Assembly: GCF_964340395.1 (NCBI RefSeq)
Contig: NC_135562.1
Coordinates: 17,051,485 to 17,106,484, forward strand
Direction: 5' to 3'
From: Glandiceps talaboti
Taxonomy: Eukaryota > Hemichordata > Enteropneusta > Spengelidae
DNA length: 55,000 nucleotides
Position numbers and translations under genes: made by a program. Under the pieces are notes generated by a model, which made no database searches, was not told where the DNA came from, and saw only the letters and a program-made list of their open reading frames with translations. Below are positions 25,880-38,349 of the stretch, piece by piece; position 1 is the stretch's first letter, and each line of letters begins with the position of its first letter.

Positions 25880-27165
25880 GGCGGAGTTTAGGTTTGACCT
25901 CTCGATCGTTTGCAAGAAGAATATTGCCCCATGTCGCAAAATATGTTCAACAGTGTAGTCAGTTCAAGGTGTTTTTGGAAAACACGATGGTCTTGTAGGC
26001 CTTGTAAGATCTCGGAAACTGGGTTTCCGCCCTTTTGGAGAGTTTTCGGCCGCCTAAGTTTTCGGCTGTTCAATTCAGGTACTACATTTTAGATGGGTGC
26101 GTTTTGTACACCAGAACTGAATCAGGAATATATCCTTTGCGTCTTTTTCACTGAGGCTTTAGTGTGTGAATCACCCAAAAGTGTTTAGTCGTCTAGAAAA
26201 TATTTCAAAATCCACCATCTTGAATGGTGCATTATGGGAAATGTGAGCTATTTCAATAAATTTGATAACCACAAATCAGTTGTTATTGTAAAAGAATTTG
26301 ATTGTTCAAAAGTAATGCAATCGCGGTTATGCGTAGATTTTTGCGGTAGGGCTCTAGCTATCGCTAACACAGATCAAGTTTTCACTGCTACCACACATAA
26401 ATTCACACCCCTAATCTGAGAATGATTAGTTTGGATTGCAAATCGGTTATTGCCTAAAGAGAAACAAACGAGCTGACAAGGGTGGTGATTGAACATTTAT
26501 GTCAATATAGGAGACAGTCTTGGGAAACATAAATTTCTCATACCACCCAAGGACTATATACTTTACAGCCTGAGTGATATTTTAGATCTTAGAGTTAGTC
26601 TACTTCAGAAATGTTCGCATTATAATCTTTTTCCCCATGTGGTTGCTGATGAGAATGTTACATCATACATTGAGGCATAGCTTCTATTATCTCGGGAGAC
26701 AGCTGAAATTTACCGTGAAAACAGCTTCCCAATTCATCAATGTAAACGTTTGACGCCGTACGGAGAAAGTTTGCGTAGAGCCATGAATTATGAACACTGA
26801 AACCTAATAGTTTAAAAAGGATATTGACGGAAAATTCTTAAACCTCTTGAGACCCACCGTGTGTTTTTTTGCCAAAGACTGCCAAAAATAGCTTCGTGTT
26901 TTGATGCTGTGCATGACCCGAAGTGTTAGGTAAGTGGGTGATGATGTGTACTGTGAGAAGTAATGATGTATGTTGTACTGAAGTGAACAGAACGAATTTA
27001 TCTTTTACTTGAGTTTCATGTGCTATTTGTTGTTTGAAAGGAAACGATAAGACTTAGTTATTACAACACAAACTTATTCGTTATAGGCCACCTTGCAGAA
27101 CTTTGCATATTAATAAGTAATATGTAAATGAAATGCAAATGACTGTATAAGAAAATTCGTCATTG

Positions 27166-27167
<2 letters not shown>
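25880..27167. other. Non-coding stretch, weak motif only
   Basis: The segment 25888-26092 is somewhat richer in GC than its surroundings and is open on both strands (about 60 codons), but no family is recognised. At about 26228-26241 the minus strand reads TTTCCCATAATGCA, a partial ZNF143-like site. Confidence 0.35.
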
Positions 27168-27246
<79 letters not shown>

Positions 27247-27281
27247 TATATATGTGTGTGTGTGTGTGTGTATGTATATAC
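27168..27281. repeat. (AT)n then (TG)n microsatellite
   Basis: About 70 bp of AT, a short TAAATA break, then AT and about nine TG units. Confidence 0.95.
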
Positions 27282-28060
27282 ACTGACTACACTTGTGATT
27301 GTAATGGTGAGGAGTGGCCATGCAAATCATTTATGACACGTCTTGAAGGTTCGTAAGATGAAACTAGAGAAAAAGATCATCGAGAAGTTCTCAACTGTTC
27401 TTCAATGAATTTATAGCAAAAACAGGACAGGATTTTCAAAAATACTCATTATATCTTTTGAAATGTTATTAAGTCAAGGGTATGAAAAAATAAGTTTAAG
27501 GTAGGTCTCACCTTAAATCAATTTCTTTTATATATATACATCAGAACCCGATTTAACATACAAAAATATATATGTTTTTGGTTTAGACATTTTAACAGGC
27601 TTTCAAAGTTAAATGTGTAAATTCTAATTGATCTGTTGATGAAGGTCAAGGTCAAAAGTCAATTTCTGAATAGAAAGACCACCTTTGATCATTCAAACAC
27701 GAATTTTGACCTTGACAGTCATTGTGTAGGTCATTTGTAATTTGTACTATAACTTTTGCCATAGTCAGAAACGATATCTCGGTGTATTAATTCTTACCAT
27801 TTATGGTCGAAAATGTCAATTTTTACGATTTATATGGCTGCTACTTATCCATACATCAAATGACGTATGTATGTATCCGATTATGTATGACATTGAGCAA
27901 GGTTTGTTTTTGGGGTGCAGATATATAAACGGATATGTTCTATTCCTACATACTAATCTGGGCTAAAATGATATTAAAACTTGACAAGACACATGGACGA
28001 TTTAAGTTAACAAAAATCATTTCAGCTTCCTAACTGATAGGATCGTCCATTCTTTTTTAG
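27282..28060. other. Non-coding stretch with paired ERR-type half-sites
   Basis: TCAAGGTCA at 27646-27654 and its complement TGACCTTGA at 27707-27715 are extended nuclear-receptor half-sites in opposite orientation. No gene recognised. Confidence 0.35.
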
Positions 28061-28098
28061 GCGGGGGGGGGGGGTGAGGGTGGTGGGGGGGGGGGGGT
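28061..28098 (+). repeat. G-rich tract, G-quadruplex-capable
   Basis: Two long G runs separated by TGAGGGTGGT give four or more runs of at least three G with short loops. Confidence 0.8.
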
Positions 28099-28240
28099 AG
28101 ATCGACATTTGTTGTCAATCATACTGAACTGCTATCGCAATTACAACTTTTTAAAAATGTTGGCAAAATGATTTGGTGAACTGTTCAAAGCTTTACGTTT
28201 ATTTACCATGTGTCTATATTGGGATATGTAAACCTTTTTA

Positions 28241-28288
28241 ATACATACATACATACATACATACATACATACATACATACATACATAC

Positions 28289-28363
<75 letters not shown>
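28241..28363. repeat. (ATAC)n joined to (AT)n
   Basis: About 50 bp of ATAC units passes directly into about 72 bp of AT. Confidence 0.97.
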
Positions 28364-28367
<4 letters not shown>

Positions 28368-29349
28368 TGTCTTCAGATATTGCCATACGATATCTTAATG
28401 ACATTGTTCAACAAATTACGACTAATAATAAAGGACAACTAAGACATATTTGAAATGATTCGGATTGAAAATCGGTTTACTGAATGCGGGACTTACAACT
28501 AACAAACAACTATTAACTACCACTGGCATTGATATTGATTTCAGACAAGTAGAAAAACACTGTCAACACACACTCTCATCAATGGTTAGACTTGAGAATA
28601 GCTGAAATATGAAACTCTCTGTACAAACACAGCTTGTCATCTTTAAAAAGATCATGAAAACATTATGGCAGGTATGATATAGCTACATTTGATAGGGGTA
28701 ATCAATGCTTGAAAGAACGCTGTCTTTGGGTGGGGTCATAGTTATCTCTAGTTACTCTCAAATTGCATCTATTTAATATTCTAACTTGTGCTACAAATGA
28801 CCATCGCCCAAGTGTATTGGATCATCTGCACCAAGGGCAAGAATTTGTGTGCGCGCGTGAGGCGCCACGGTGAAGTCACGGTGCTTGCGAGAGGAGTAAT
28901 AATCCCACATTTCAAGTCATTAAATCTTATGAGCTTTTTTGTGGCGGACGTCATTATCTGTGTGTTCCATTCAATTCAAATTGATATTTCGATGAATAGA
29001 ACATATGCAACAAAATTTTGTCTTCATCACCGAAAGGTCATTGAGATTATGTTTAGATTAACGGCGGATTGCTACATATTTCTTTCCTTCTGCTCAGGTC
29101 GGTTAAACTTTATATATCAACATATCCTAATGGTCTATGAGTGACATTATGAGTTTGCATGTATCGCTGCGCGTCTTCTTACTATCAAAACATTTTTCGC
29201 AGGGCTTTAGTGCCCTACGATCAGGCACTTTGGTAAAATACGGAGTAAAAGTACTGCAAGTGTCGCAAATTGACAAAAATTGTGGATCTTCTTCATGCAT
29301 AACCATTTATGGATTACCTGATTAGACAGACAGTACTAATTATTGACTA
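28364..29349. other. Non-coding stretch; one unassigned 118-codon frame
   Basis: The plus-strand frame 28788-29144 is the longest non-repetitive open frame outside the GPCR, the 40.2-kb minus-strand ORF and the LINE remnant. It shows no domain, signal peptide or splice support and is best treated as chance. Confidence 0.4.
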
Positions 29350-29731
29350 GAATGACTTAGCTTTGGTGTTTCACTCATACAACATGACATTTTTTACACA
29401 CCGTCAGACAACTTCGAATGCAAAAGAAATAATTACATAGGTGCCGTGCACAATGGGGATGTAGAAGTAGTCAAGTTGATATATTGACTATCGGTTAGAA
29501 AATAAACAATTGCAGCCATTAAAATCATCAAGTCCATGTGTAATGTATTCATTAGAAGCCTGTTTTACTGCACTGTGAAAGAATAGCAATGGGTATCAAG
29601 TGTTCAATGTGATTGGGCAAAGGATCTTACTGTGTTTGCTGTGTGTCTGTTATGTTTAGTCTAGAGTTGAAATATGTCTATCTTTGTTTCAAAAAACGTC
29701 CCATGATTGAAACGCCAAACCAATATCATTT
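29350..29731 (+). mobile_element. TA-flanked MITE, copy 1
   Basis: A 382-bp element flanked by TA on both sides (29348-29349 and 29732-29733). It matches the reverse complement of 44233-44615 over its whole length, roughly 80% by eye. The ends are inverted repeats of about 25 bp in decayed form: GAATGACTTAGC...TGTTTCAC at the left, TTGAAACGCC...ATCATTT at the right. No ORF. Length, TA flanks and inverted ends fit a non-autonomous Tc1/mariner-type element. The class is inferred; the pair and the ends are seen directly. Confidence 0.8.
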
Positions 29732-31473
29732 TAGCTACATCTACTACAAGGCACACAGGAATTTACCCAAATACTTTTGAATTTGGACGAAATGTTACTT
29801 CAACCCTGGAGATACAAGAATGTTGGTGAATGAACCCATCTCATTTTCTGTACCACGTCTGTTCGCAATTCCACATCTTGTAGTTGATAAAGTATAAGGC
29901 GCCTCGGAAATAGTCTAAACTTTTGATGTTAATTTGTTCAAGGAAATTCCGACATATGCCGTGAAGTTAAAATCAATAAAAAATGTGGGGTTAACTTACA
30001 AACCATTGAAATCGAGGTCAAAATGATATCACAATTTAGTCAGTTTAGAATCCAATATGGCCGCCGAATACGGTGTTAACTCTATTAGGAAGCGAACAGA
30101 TTGACGAGGGTGAATAGAGAAACGTATTCTATTATTTCCAAAAAGGACTTGGAACGAGCTTTTATATGGTGAAGTTTGGAGATAATTGAAGAACTTTGAT
30201 TTTTAGCGAAATTGTCCCCGAGGAAAATTCTACCTTATTATACGGGATACTACAATTGTCAAGATCATATCATATTAGCAGTTTTGGGCCATTTCTTGTT
30301 TGTAAGTAGAATCAGTAAATAATATACACCAGGAATTACCACTTAACAGTTTCAACTTGGTGAATGCGACAAAAAATAATGCTTTCTTCAGTTGAATGTC
30401 GCACAGAACAGACAAAAAACAGACGATATTAGTGATAAATCCACATATTATAGCCCTACAACATTTATATGATACATTTGCAATAAAAACCAACTTCCCT
30501 GTAGCAGTGTACATCTCAGCACACATGGAGGGAAGAGTTCATTTTGATTGGCTACGTGCAGATTCAGACAACTGTTGTAGCAGACAACTGTAATGATTGC
30601 CAATGGCTAGTATTTTATGTTTATTGCGACATAGATGGGCTCATAACTATTTCTGTTTTATGATGTTAGGATTAAAGACATCAGTTCAATCTAGACAAAA
30701 TTGGTATTTGGTAATAATGTCTGTAGGCCGAGTTTAGGTAGAGGTAATTTCGCTTTGTAGGCCAGGAATTCAATCTCACGTTCTCGCCGTAGTGTTATCT
30801 TATCAGTGGAGCCATAAGTATTACATAGGATTATTCTTTTGCTCTGGATACACTTTTTCTACAGCTATTCAAGACAGCTGTTGTAACAGACTATCGAGAT
30901 TTTAACACTAATCCGAACTGGGCCGTTAACAGAAAGTGATGACAATTCACAATTCCAGGCCTGTCTGGTACAATGAAAATAAATCGAGCTACAAAATGAG
31001 AATGTGCTGAATGGAGGTTTAGGGGATAAAGTTTTTTTGAGAACCATTGCATCAACTCATTCTAAGTTAGTGTGTGGGAGCCCTTGTGTAACTAGTCAGA
31101 CTAATTTGACTGTATAAGACAGATTTCAGCCAAAACTTGACTTGATGTATTCAAAACAACAAGACCTCACTTCCTATTAAGAGTTGTTTAAGAGTGGGGT
31201 CCACAGTCAGCTCTGTTTCAGTGAATAGTTAGTCTTATGTAATCATTGAAAGTGCACCATAAAAGTGGAATTGGGATATTTTGTGAAGTCACAGCTATGC
31301 TACAGACACCATGTCTAATGGTCATGGGATCAAGAACAAACAAACAAACTAAGTATTCAATCTTGCTCATATAATATGAAAGTCTTCGATTGTCTAATGT
31401 TGGAAAAGCTAGTTGACACAGGTTTGATTACAGGGTAATCATTGGTTGCACTGACTAAATTGTGATATCATGA
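29732..31473. other. Non-coding stretch, nothing firm
   Basis: AT-rich. CAATATGGCCGCC near 30054 resembles interspersed-repeat text. Open frames at 30275-30593 and 30865-31047 have no domain. Confidence 0.4.
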
Positions 31474-31505
31474 GTGGTTAATGAGAAACGTATTATTAGG
31501 TCCAC
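31474..31505 (+). repeat. 32-bp direct repeat, copy 1
   Basis: Matches 32363-32394 at 30 of 32 positions (core GAGAAACGTATTATTAGGT). The flanks do not align. Confidence 0.8.
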
Positions 31506-32362
31506 ACTATGACCCAGTTGGGTACCGAGTGAATGGTCTTAGGATGTTTATGATATTGATGCCACGGGTCCTTACTCTAAAAATGATACCCATAACTTAA
31601 ACATCATGTTAAGCAACCCCTTGATTTGCACAGTTGAAAGACCAAAGCTGTACTTCAATTGGACTCCAAAAAATGACTCTCGCCGAAGTACCATAATGTA
31701 ATGGGACGCAACACATAGTTTAGATTGTTGGTTTTAAACAAATGTATTGTAGGAGAGTCTTACCAACCATGTCTATATCTAACAACATTTGTCAATTTCT
31801 TTGTTATGTCAATTTCCATGTCGCTACTCAATCGATTTTCATCGTTGTAGCAGACTGAGTGTAGGCTTTGTGCGATCGTGAATACTGAGAAAGGATGGGG
31901 GGGGGGGGCATACACAGTACATTTCATGTTTAAACTGTTTAAAAATTATTTATCTAATTTTTGCTTATTCATTATGTTCATATTTTCAACGAAACAAAAA
32001 GCAGTTGAACATTTATCAACTTGAAATTACGTATCTTTATCTGTATGTGGAAATCACACAACGTTTTTTTTTTGTTATATTCGTTTTCTTTGGCTATACA
32101 CATAAAAGTATACTAATTGTTCACTTCCTGGTTACGTGACATAGAAATCACATGATTGATATCAACCCGGAATTAAGTTTGACTTAGTTTTACAAAAGGT
32201 CAAATTTTACGTGTACTTTACATTCTCAATGGGACAAAAATCCCGTGACCATAAAAACTAACATTGCTATTAAAATGAATTAGAAACGAGTTTGACATTC
32301 TCAAATTTGCAGTGTTACTCGACCTCGAGGATTTAGCAGGATATTGCTATTATTATGTAGGC
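31506..32362. other. Non-coding sequence between 32-bp repeats
   Basis: No ORF or recognisable element. Contains a G10 run at about 31899. Confidence 0.4.
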
Positions 32363-32394
32363 GTGGTTGATGAGAAACGTATTATTAGGTCTAC
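32363..32394 (+). repeat. 32-bp direct repeat, copy 2
   Basis: Second copy, 889 bp after the first, same orientation. Confidence 0.8.
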
Positions 32395-32582
32395 ATTCTG
32401 AAATGGTAATTGAATTTGGCATTTTGTGGTTCTCGTTTGAAACGTCAATCCTTAAAGCACAGGCGACAGTGTGTCTATTTTTTCCCCCAAAAACGGAGAA
32501 AATTAACCTATGCCACGTTTCGTTTTTTCGCAAATTTCACATTGTTGTTTTGTTAATAAAGTTTATGCCTGATGCTGTTAGC

Positions 32583-32737
32583 GTATGTATGTATGTATGT
32601 ATGTATGTATGTATGTATGTATGTATGTACGTACGTATGTACGTATGTACGTATGTATGTATGTATGTATGTATGTATGTATGTATGTATGTACATGTAT
32701 GTATGTATGTATGTATGTATGTATGTATGTATGTACA

Positions 32738-32772
<35 letters not shown>

Positions 32773-32778
32773 GTCTGT
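32583..32778. repeat. (GTAT)n with GTAC units, then (CTGT)n
   Basis: About 155 bp of GTAT/GTAC followed by about ten CTGT units. A G-rich stretch (32788-32832) comes next. Confidence 0.97.
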
Positions 32779-32832
32779 TACTGCGTGGGGTATGGTGGGT
32801 GGGGATGGTGGTGGTGGTGGGTGGATGGGTGG

Positions 32833-33449
32833 TTTGTTTGTTTGCGTGCATGCATACATATATGTGTACTTGAGTGTGAAAAAACCCTGCTTGCGTTGTA
32901 CAAAACCTTACGATCGGACGCCAGCAATCAACAATGTTTGTTCAAACTCATTAGATTAAACAAATTCGGTTTCATTTATCACATACTATTTTGACAAGTG
33001 AATAAGAATAGAGAAACCACAGTCAAGGTCATACGATGGCGAGCGTACAGAGTTCACTGTCATTACCATCAATTGTGTGCTGTAACTACAGTTAAACAAT
33101 GTGTTAACTAGATTGAACAGATAACCTTGACTCATGATTATTTGTATGGTGTGAGGTACAACAAACTACTACATGCTACTGTTTGCTGCAACTTTGGAAT
33201 CAGAGAAGTGACAGGTTTACTCTTAATATGTACAAGTGTCCGTGTGGTACAAACTGAATTTATCATTCTTAAAACTTGGATGAAGATACTCTAATACAAG
33301 AACTTCTCTAACGTGTGTGATAAAATGATCTCAAATTAAACTAGTCTAGTTTTCAATGATGTGGTATAAGCTGAATTTATAAGTGAAAATATTTGCATAA
33401 AACCGTAATTAAAGTATTCTAGTATTAATGTTTACTTCGATGCATGCCT
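32833..33449. other. Non-coding stretch, nothing recognised
   Basis: AT-rich unique sequence. Confidence 0.4.
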
Positions 33450-33930
33450 TCTAAGACATTACAATTGTCTTCTGGCATTGTTAGAACAGTTGATTTCATA
33501 TAGCTAGGGTTTCCTGAACATTTTTTGATATGTATGATACATCATCGGATCGTTGATGAGTTATATCGTAATACCAGGTTTGAATTCAGTCATTTGCAAG
33601 CGGTGGTTCAGTAAGTAGAATAATGCAAGTACCTCTTGATAATACAGTGAAAACTACGCCTATACACAGTCTAAACTCGGCTTGTGTCCCTTTAAATCGT
33701 CTTCTGGTGGTTGTTAATAGTATAGTAGATAGCATGATAGGTCTTTCTCGTTAGTTTAGTATAATTGTGTTTATAATATGCCATTGAATCGCTTTTATGT
33801 TATGCATGAATACCGGGTTTGAATTCTGCCAATAGAAAGTGGTCGGCTTATGCTCCAATAAGTAGAATACAAGGAACAATTCCTTCCCAAACCTGCAAAC
33901 TCAGGTAATTACCTCCAAGAGAATATACGA
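33450..33930. repeat. Ancient tandem duplication, ~235-bp unit
   Basis: CTTCTGG at 33469 recurs at 33701, and AATACC followed by a GGTTTGAATTC core (33571) recurs at 33809 with AGTAAGTAGAATA versus AATAAGTAGAATA after it. Period is 232-238 bp. The GGTTTGAATTC core resembles a tRNA B box, so a SINE origin is possible but unproven. Confidence 0.6.
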
Positions 33931-35605
33931 AAGTAGAAGGAGATAGCTAGTACAAAAAATATCTTACTTTAGTTTGCATAATGAAATTTTGAACAAAATA
34001 TTCTTAAACAGTTAGCATTTATTGTGTAGTACGTTATGCTCAAAGCCATTTTCATTTATATCGTTCAGGTGAAAGGTCACGATGACTGCATTATCCTGTT
34101 ACAATGTGTGTGTGTTTAGAACGTATGTCCATCTGAAACTATTGGAGACAATGGCATTTTTTATCGAAGATGAAGTTCAAACACAATAAAATTACTTATG
34201 GCATCGGTTATCCATTATCCAAATTGAAGGTCGTACAAAATAAATATACTTTCGTGGCATCGGTTTCCACTTGAGAAATAACTCGAGGGTAACTGCAAAT
34301 TTAGATATCTCGTTTTGTGTTTTAAAATCGATCTTCAGTAAAAACATTTCCGGTTAGGGCTGTCTTGTCATTTGCTACTATCCCAGCAATAGGAAGTGAG
34401 CAAGGATTGTGGTTAAGTGCAAGCCAACTCGACTGTGCCCCACTGTTTTATGTCCTTTAGAATAATTTACCGCTCTAGTTAATATAGTGACGTGAAAGGA
34501 TAGTTCATGTGTTCCTAAATTGAATATGTGCAGATTGGCGTGCCATGTCCTAATAAAATAATTCATTCGGTCTAGATTAACTCAACATCAGGTTCCTCAA
34601 TCAACAAACCCAGCAGAATTTCTGATTACACCCAATTTGTCATAACATTGATGACATCATAATTAAGTTGATGACGTCATAATAATGGCATGGTATATTA
34701 AATACAAGAGATCAGAGTGCTAACTATGGGTAATCTTAGTCAAATTATAAATTGATATTGTAATTAGGGATTTATGATTTAGAGAATGTTTTTAATATCA
34801 TTGAGGCATAGAAAAAGGTATTGAATGTGTCCCAGGGACCTGCTTTCTTGGAAATCAAATATCTCCAAACTTTGCCATGTGAAAACTTGCTCTTGGTCCT
34901 TTTGCAATAATTGAAGAAAATTAAAAATCATTTTGTGTTGCATAAGTACCATACTGGATTCTAAACTTCGTCAGTTTTGATATTATTTACCTGTATTTCA
35001 CCAATTTTATGGTGAACTCTGATTGTTCACTTGGTTTAAATTTAGAACGGGTTTGGAGTTTTCCTGAACAAAGTAGCAAATGTGTATTTACCCTTATTTC
35101 CAAAGGACACAGTATGCGTTATGGTACATTGCAATGTTATACCACTAACGACATATTTCTGTAAAAGCCTTTTAAAATGGTTTTAACACGATTACAAAGT
35201 TCATAATTAATAAAATATCATTTATCTGTCATAGATTTTACCACAAAGGGAGTAGTAAAGTGGCAGTCAATTGTTGAAATATTCCACCAACTTGATCCCC
35301 TAAGAAATACGTAATTGAGTTTCGAAATAACACAGTAAACTTACATCAAAACCAACAGGGACTAGAATTACATTACGCACTATGGAATAATTCTCCCCTG
35401 GAGCTTAATTCCTGATCAAATGTATGTTTCCCAACTTATTGATTGATTCAACATTTGCTAAGCCATTCTGAAATTTAAGTAATGGCATTTGAAATCGTTG
35501 TTTTCAATTAAAACAATTGTTCAAGAGTACGCTTGTATGAGTAATGGTTTGACCCGCCAGCATCACTTAGAGGATGGTCTGGCTTTAAAATGAGGGCAGG
35601 AGTAT
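33931..35605. other. Non-coding stretch; tandem CRE-like pair
   Basis: At 34648-34680 TTGATGACATCATAA is followed 20 bp later by TTGATGACGTCATAA, the second containing a full CRE (34672-34679). Otherwise AT-rich sequence with nothing recognised. Confidence 0.4.
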
Positions 35606-35649
35606 TGGGTGGGAGGGGGGGTGTCTGGGATGGGGTGTGTGGGTGGGGA
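35606..35649 (+). repeat. G-rich tract, G-quadruplex-capable
   Basis: GGGTGGGAGGGGGGG provides four G3 runs with 1-nt loops; further GGG runs follow. Confidence 0.8.
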
Positions 35650-35680
35650 TATTTTGACCTTATGTTCTACATATGTATAG

Positions 35681-36061
35681 TATGTACAGTATATGATAAT
35701 GCTTACATATGCCCTAAGCGCTAAGTTGTCAAGTAGCCAAAGATGTTTGAACTGCGAGGTAAATGTTTCGTCCTGCTTGTTAACGTCTTGTTATGCTAGC
35801 AATGAAACCTTAGACCACCCATTTTACCATTGCAAGATCTCTGAGACCTTTTGGAAATTGTTTTATAATTACTTAACCGTCTCTCTAGACTTAACCCAGA
35901 AACAAACTGTGAACGACGTGTTGTTTGGAAATAACATCTATTACAAAATCTACAATCACGAGTTACTGGACCGGTGGCAGAAAGACACCTACCTTTTGAA
36001 GATGAACAACAGCAAATTAAACTGCGTGTTTGTGTTTAGGATGAAATGTAATAATGTTTAA
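35681..36061 (+). pseudogene. LINE reverse-transcriptase C-terminal remnant
   Basis: An open frame of about 127 codons (first ATG 35693). Counting from that ATG it carries CLNC (18-21), then ETLDHPFYHC (38-47) and FW (53-54), then a TVNDVLFG block (73-80) and a YLLK-type basic block. This order (CC, E-T-hydrophobic-x-H-x-F-x-x-C, F-W, D-hydrophobic-hydrophobic-F-G) is the zinc-binding tail (zf-RVT) of L1/Tx1-type LINE ORF2 proteins, which in those elements follows the reverse transcriptase. No reverse transcriptase domain precedes it: an in-frame stop lies at 35678-35680 and upstream sequence has no RT motifs. It is therefore a 5'-truncated or decayed copy. The frame ends in TAA; AAATAAACTG shortly after is a possible 3'-end signal. 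Confidence 0.6.
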
Positions 36062-37156
36062 AATGACATATCCGAAAATAAACTGATAAACTAGAGACAT
36101 ACTGTAGCTATGGACTGACATATAATAGAGAACTAAACTGATTAAATGATTTACAACTCAAAAAACAAAACTACTAACATTATAGGGAAAGCGCATCCAA
36201 AAAACAAGTTGACTTGTATTGAATGAAAAGGTGTTTATTTGAATATTAATTTGTATCACATATTGCGTACAATTATCATCTGCATAACTTTAAAGTCCGG
36301 TTTTGCAAGTTCATGTATATCGCCATATTGCTCATTTTGAACTGCCCTCTAGTGGTCATTCTGAGAGTGCGTGACGTCATATCATCCTATTTTATCCAAG
36401 TAGATGCGAAGTGGAAACTTATTAAGATGACTTGTCTAGTGCGTATTATCAAGCACATATGAGACACACGTTTTAAAATATCTATTAACTATTTGTATTT
36501 ATGAAAAGAAGAAAGGCGCCATTTTATTAGTTCAACGCTGTTTTCAAGTATCGTATATCATAGCCAACTGACATGTTTAGAATATCGATATATCCAAGAA
36601 TCAAATCATTTGTACTCTCAATGTCTGCGGCAACTTGTTCTACATCATTCATGCACATGCTTTCACAAATGTAGCATCCTTGTTTCCTAGACAACCAATA
36701 ATTTCACATTGGTGATTCTTATTTGAAATTACTAGTTATTTCGGATTAAGCTGTGTGCTTCTAACGCAGTTTTTTTATACAATAACATACTAGCTCATTG
36801 TTGAATTTGCGACCCCGAGTCTTATTTTGGTAGTCATTGCGGACAAAGATATGAGATTCTAAAAATAACCTTATAATGTCGGTTCTCAACTCTATCATGA
36901 CTAATAATACGTGTACGAATTTTGTGACGGATATGTAATGTTACCCTGGTGAATCATTTAAGAATGATAAAGGTAGGATGTAATTTGCAGATGTCTAGTA
37001 TGACGTCATGAGAATATTTAAATATTACATTCGAGCTATAGTCGTCTGATTTTCAAACCAGCATTGCCAATTTTCAATGTAAACTTGCACCTAACTAATT
37101 CCCTTGGTATGTATCGCTCTATCTCTATATATCTGGCAATTGGCTAGTCTACAATT
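36062..37156. other. Non-coding stretch with CTCF-like and CRE motifs
   Basis: The first part may be the 3' tail of the LINE remnant. TGACGTCA occurs at 36372-36379 and 37001-37008. No gene recognised. Confidence 0.4.
36344..36355 (-). promoter_or_regulatory. CTCF-like motif
   Basis: The minus strand reads CCACTAGAGGGC, which fits the CTCF core consensus at every position. The extended TTTTGAAC...CTAGTGGTCA context recurs at 22517-22542, so both may derive from a repeat rather than being selected insulators. Confidence 0.35.
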
Positions 37157-37490
<334 letters not shown>

Positions 37491-37493
<3 letters not shown>

Positions 37494-38349
37494 TAGACTT
37501 TTCAGCTAATTGTCATCTTTAATTAATCTTACACCATATTTATACATCATATTTTATACCCACTTCGGATATGAATGCAGTGTCTGTGTGTCTATATATA
37601 CATTGACGAGATTGACGGGTTACACTTACAGGTCAAAAGAATTCATTGTGATTCCTCATTAATTCTCTTGTCGTTCATTCATTTCTTTAGTACGTAATGC
37701 ATGCAGCGTACATTTCATGGAAGGGGAAAACGACTTCTGAATCCCCCTTCCATTAGCACCTTTAGGGAGATCTATTATAAAATCAATATTTACTCAATTC
37801 GATAAAGCTCGGAAGTTAAAAAGGGATAGGCTATTGAAAACGAAAGCCCAAGGTTAGATGCTGTTAGTAAAATACTTCCGAACAAAAAGAGTGAAAATCA
37901 TAACATGCACGTATACGCTTCGAGAATTTTGATAGAGCTAATAATGTATGAGAACCTTACCTTAAACAGTTACGGTTTTCAGAAGCCCATCTGCGTGTCC
38001 AAAGTTTCAGGTGCTTCCATAAGACATTGCGAGAATGATATACTGCTGAGATGTTAGCGCCTGTTGGAGAAAGAGAAAGAGAGAAAGCAAATCACCGGTG
38101 AGCTATTGTTCAAATGAATATGAAAAGTTGACCTTTCAAATCCACATATTTTCATGAAAGTAGGAAATGAGTTTTTCTTTCTAAGGCTACGAATTTCAAT
38201 TTTTTCAGTTCGTATTTCAGGAAATTCGTGTCGCAAAATGGCAGCAAAACCTTTTCATTTAGATTCAATTAAGTCGTTTTTATACTAATGTTATTTATCA
38301 AAATATCTCTTTTTGCTGTACTATTTTTTCTGGATTTACAACGTTATCT
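37491..38349. other. Non-coding stretch, nothing recognised
   Basis: AT-rich unique sequence; a 60-codon frame at 38054-38236 has no domain. Confidence 0.4.

Noticed and set aside
25888-26092. Overlapping ~60-codon frames on both strands in a slightly GC-richer patch
   Set aside because: Both-strand openness with no family match gives no way to choose. It may be a repeat fragment.
28788-29144. 118-codon plus-strand frame
   Set aside because: Not low complexity, but no recognised domain, no convincing splice sites, no promoter and composition typical of chance frames.
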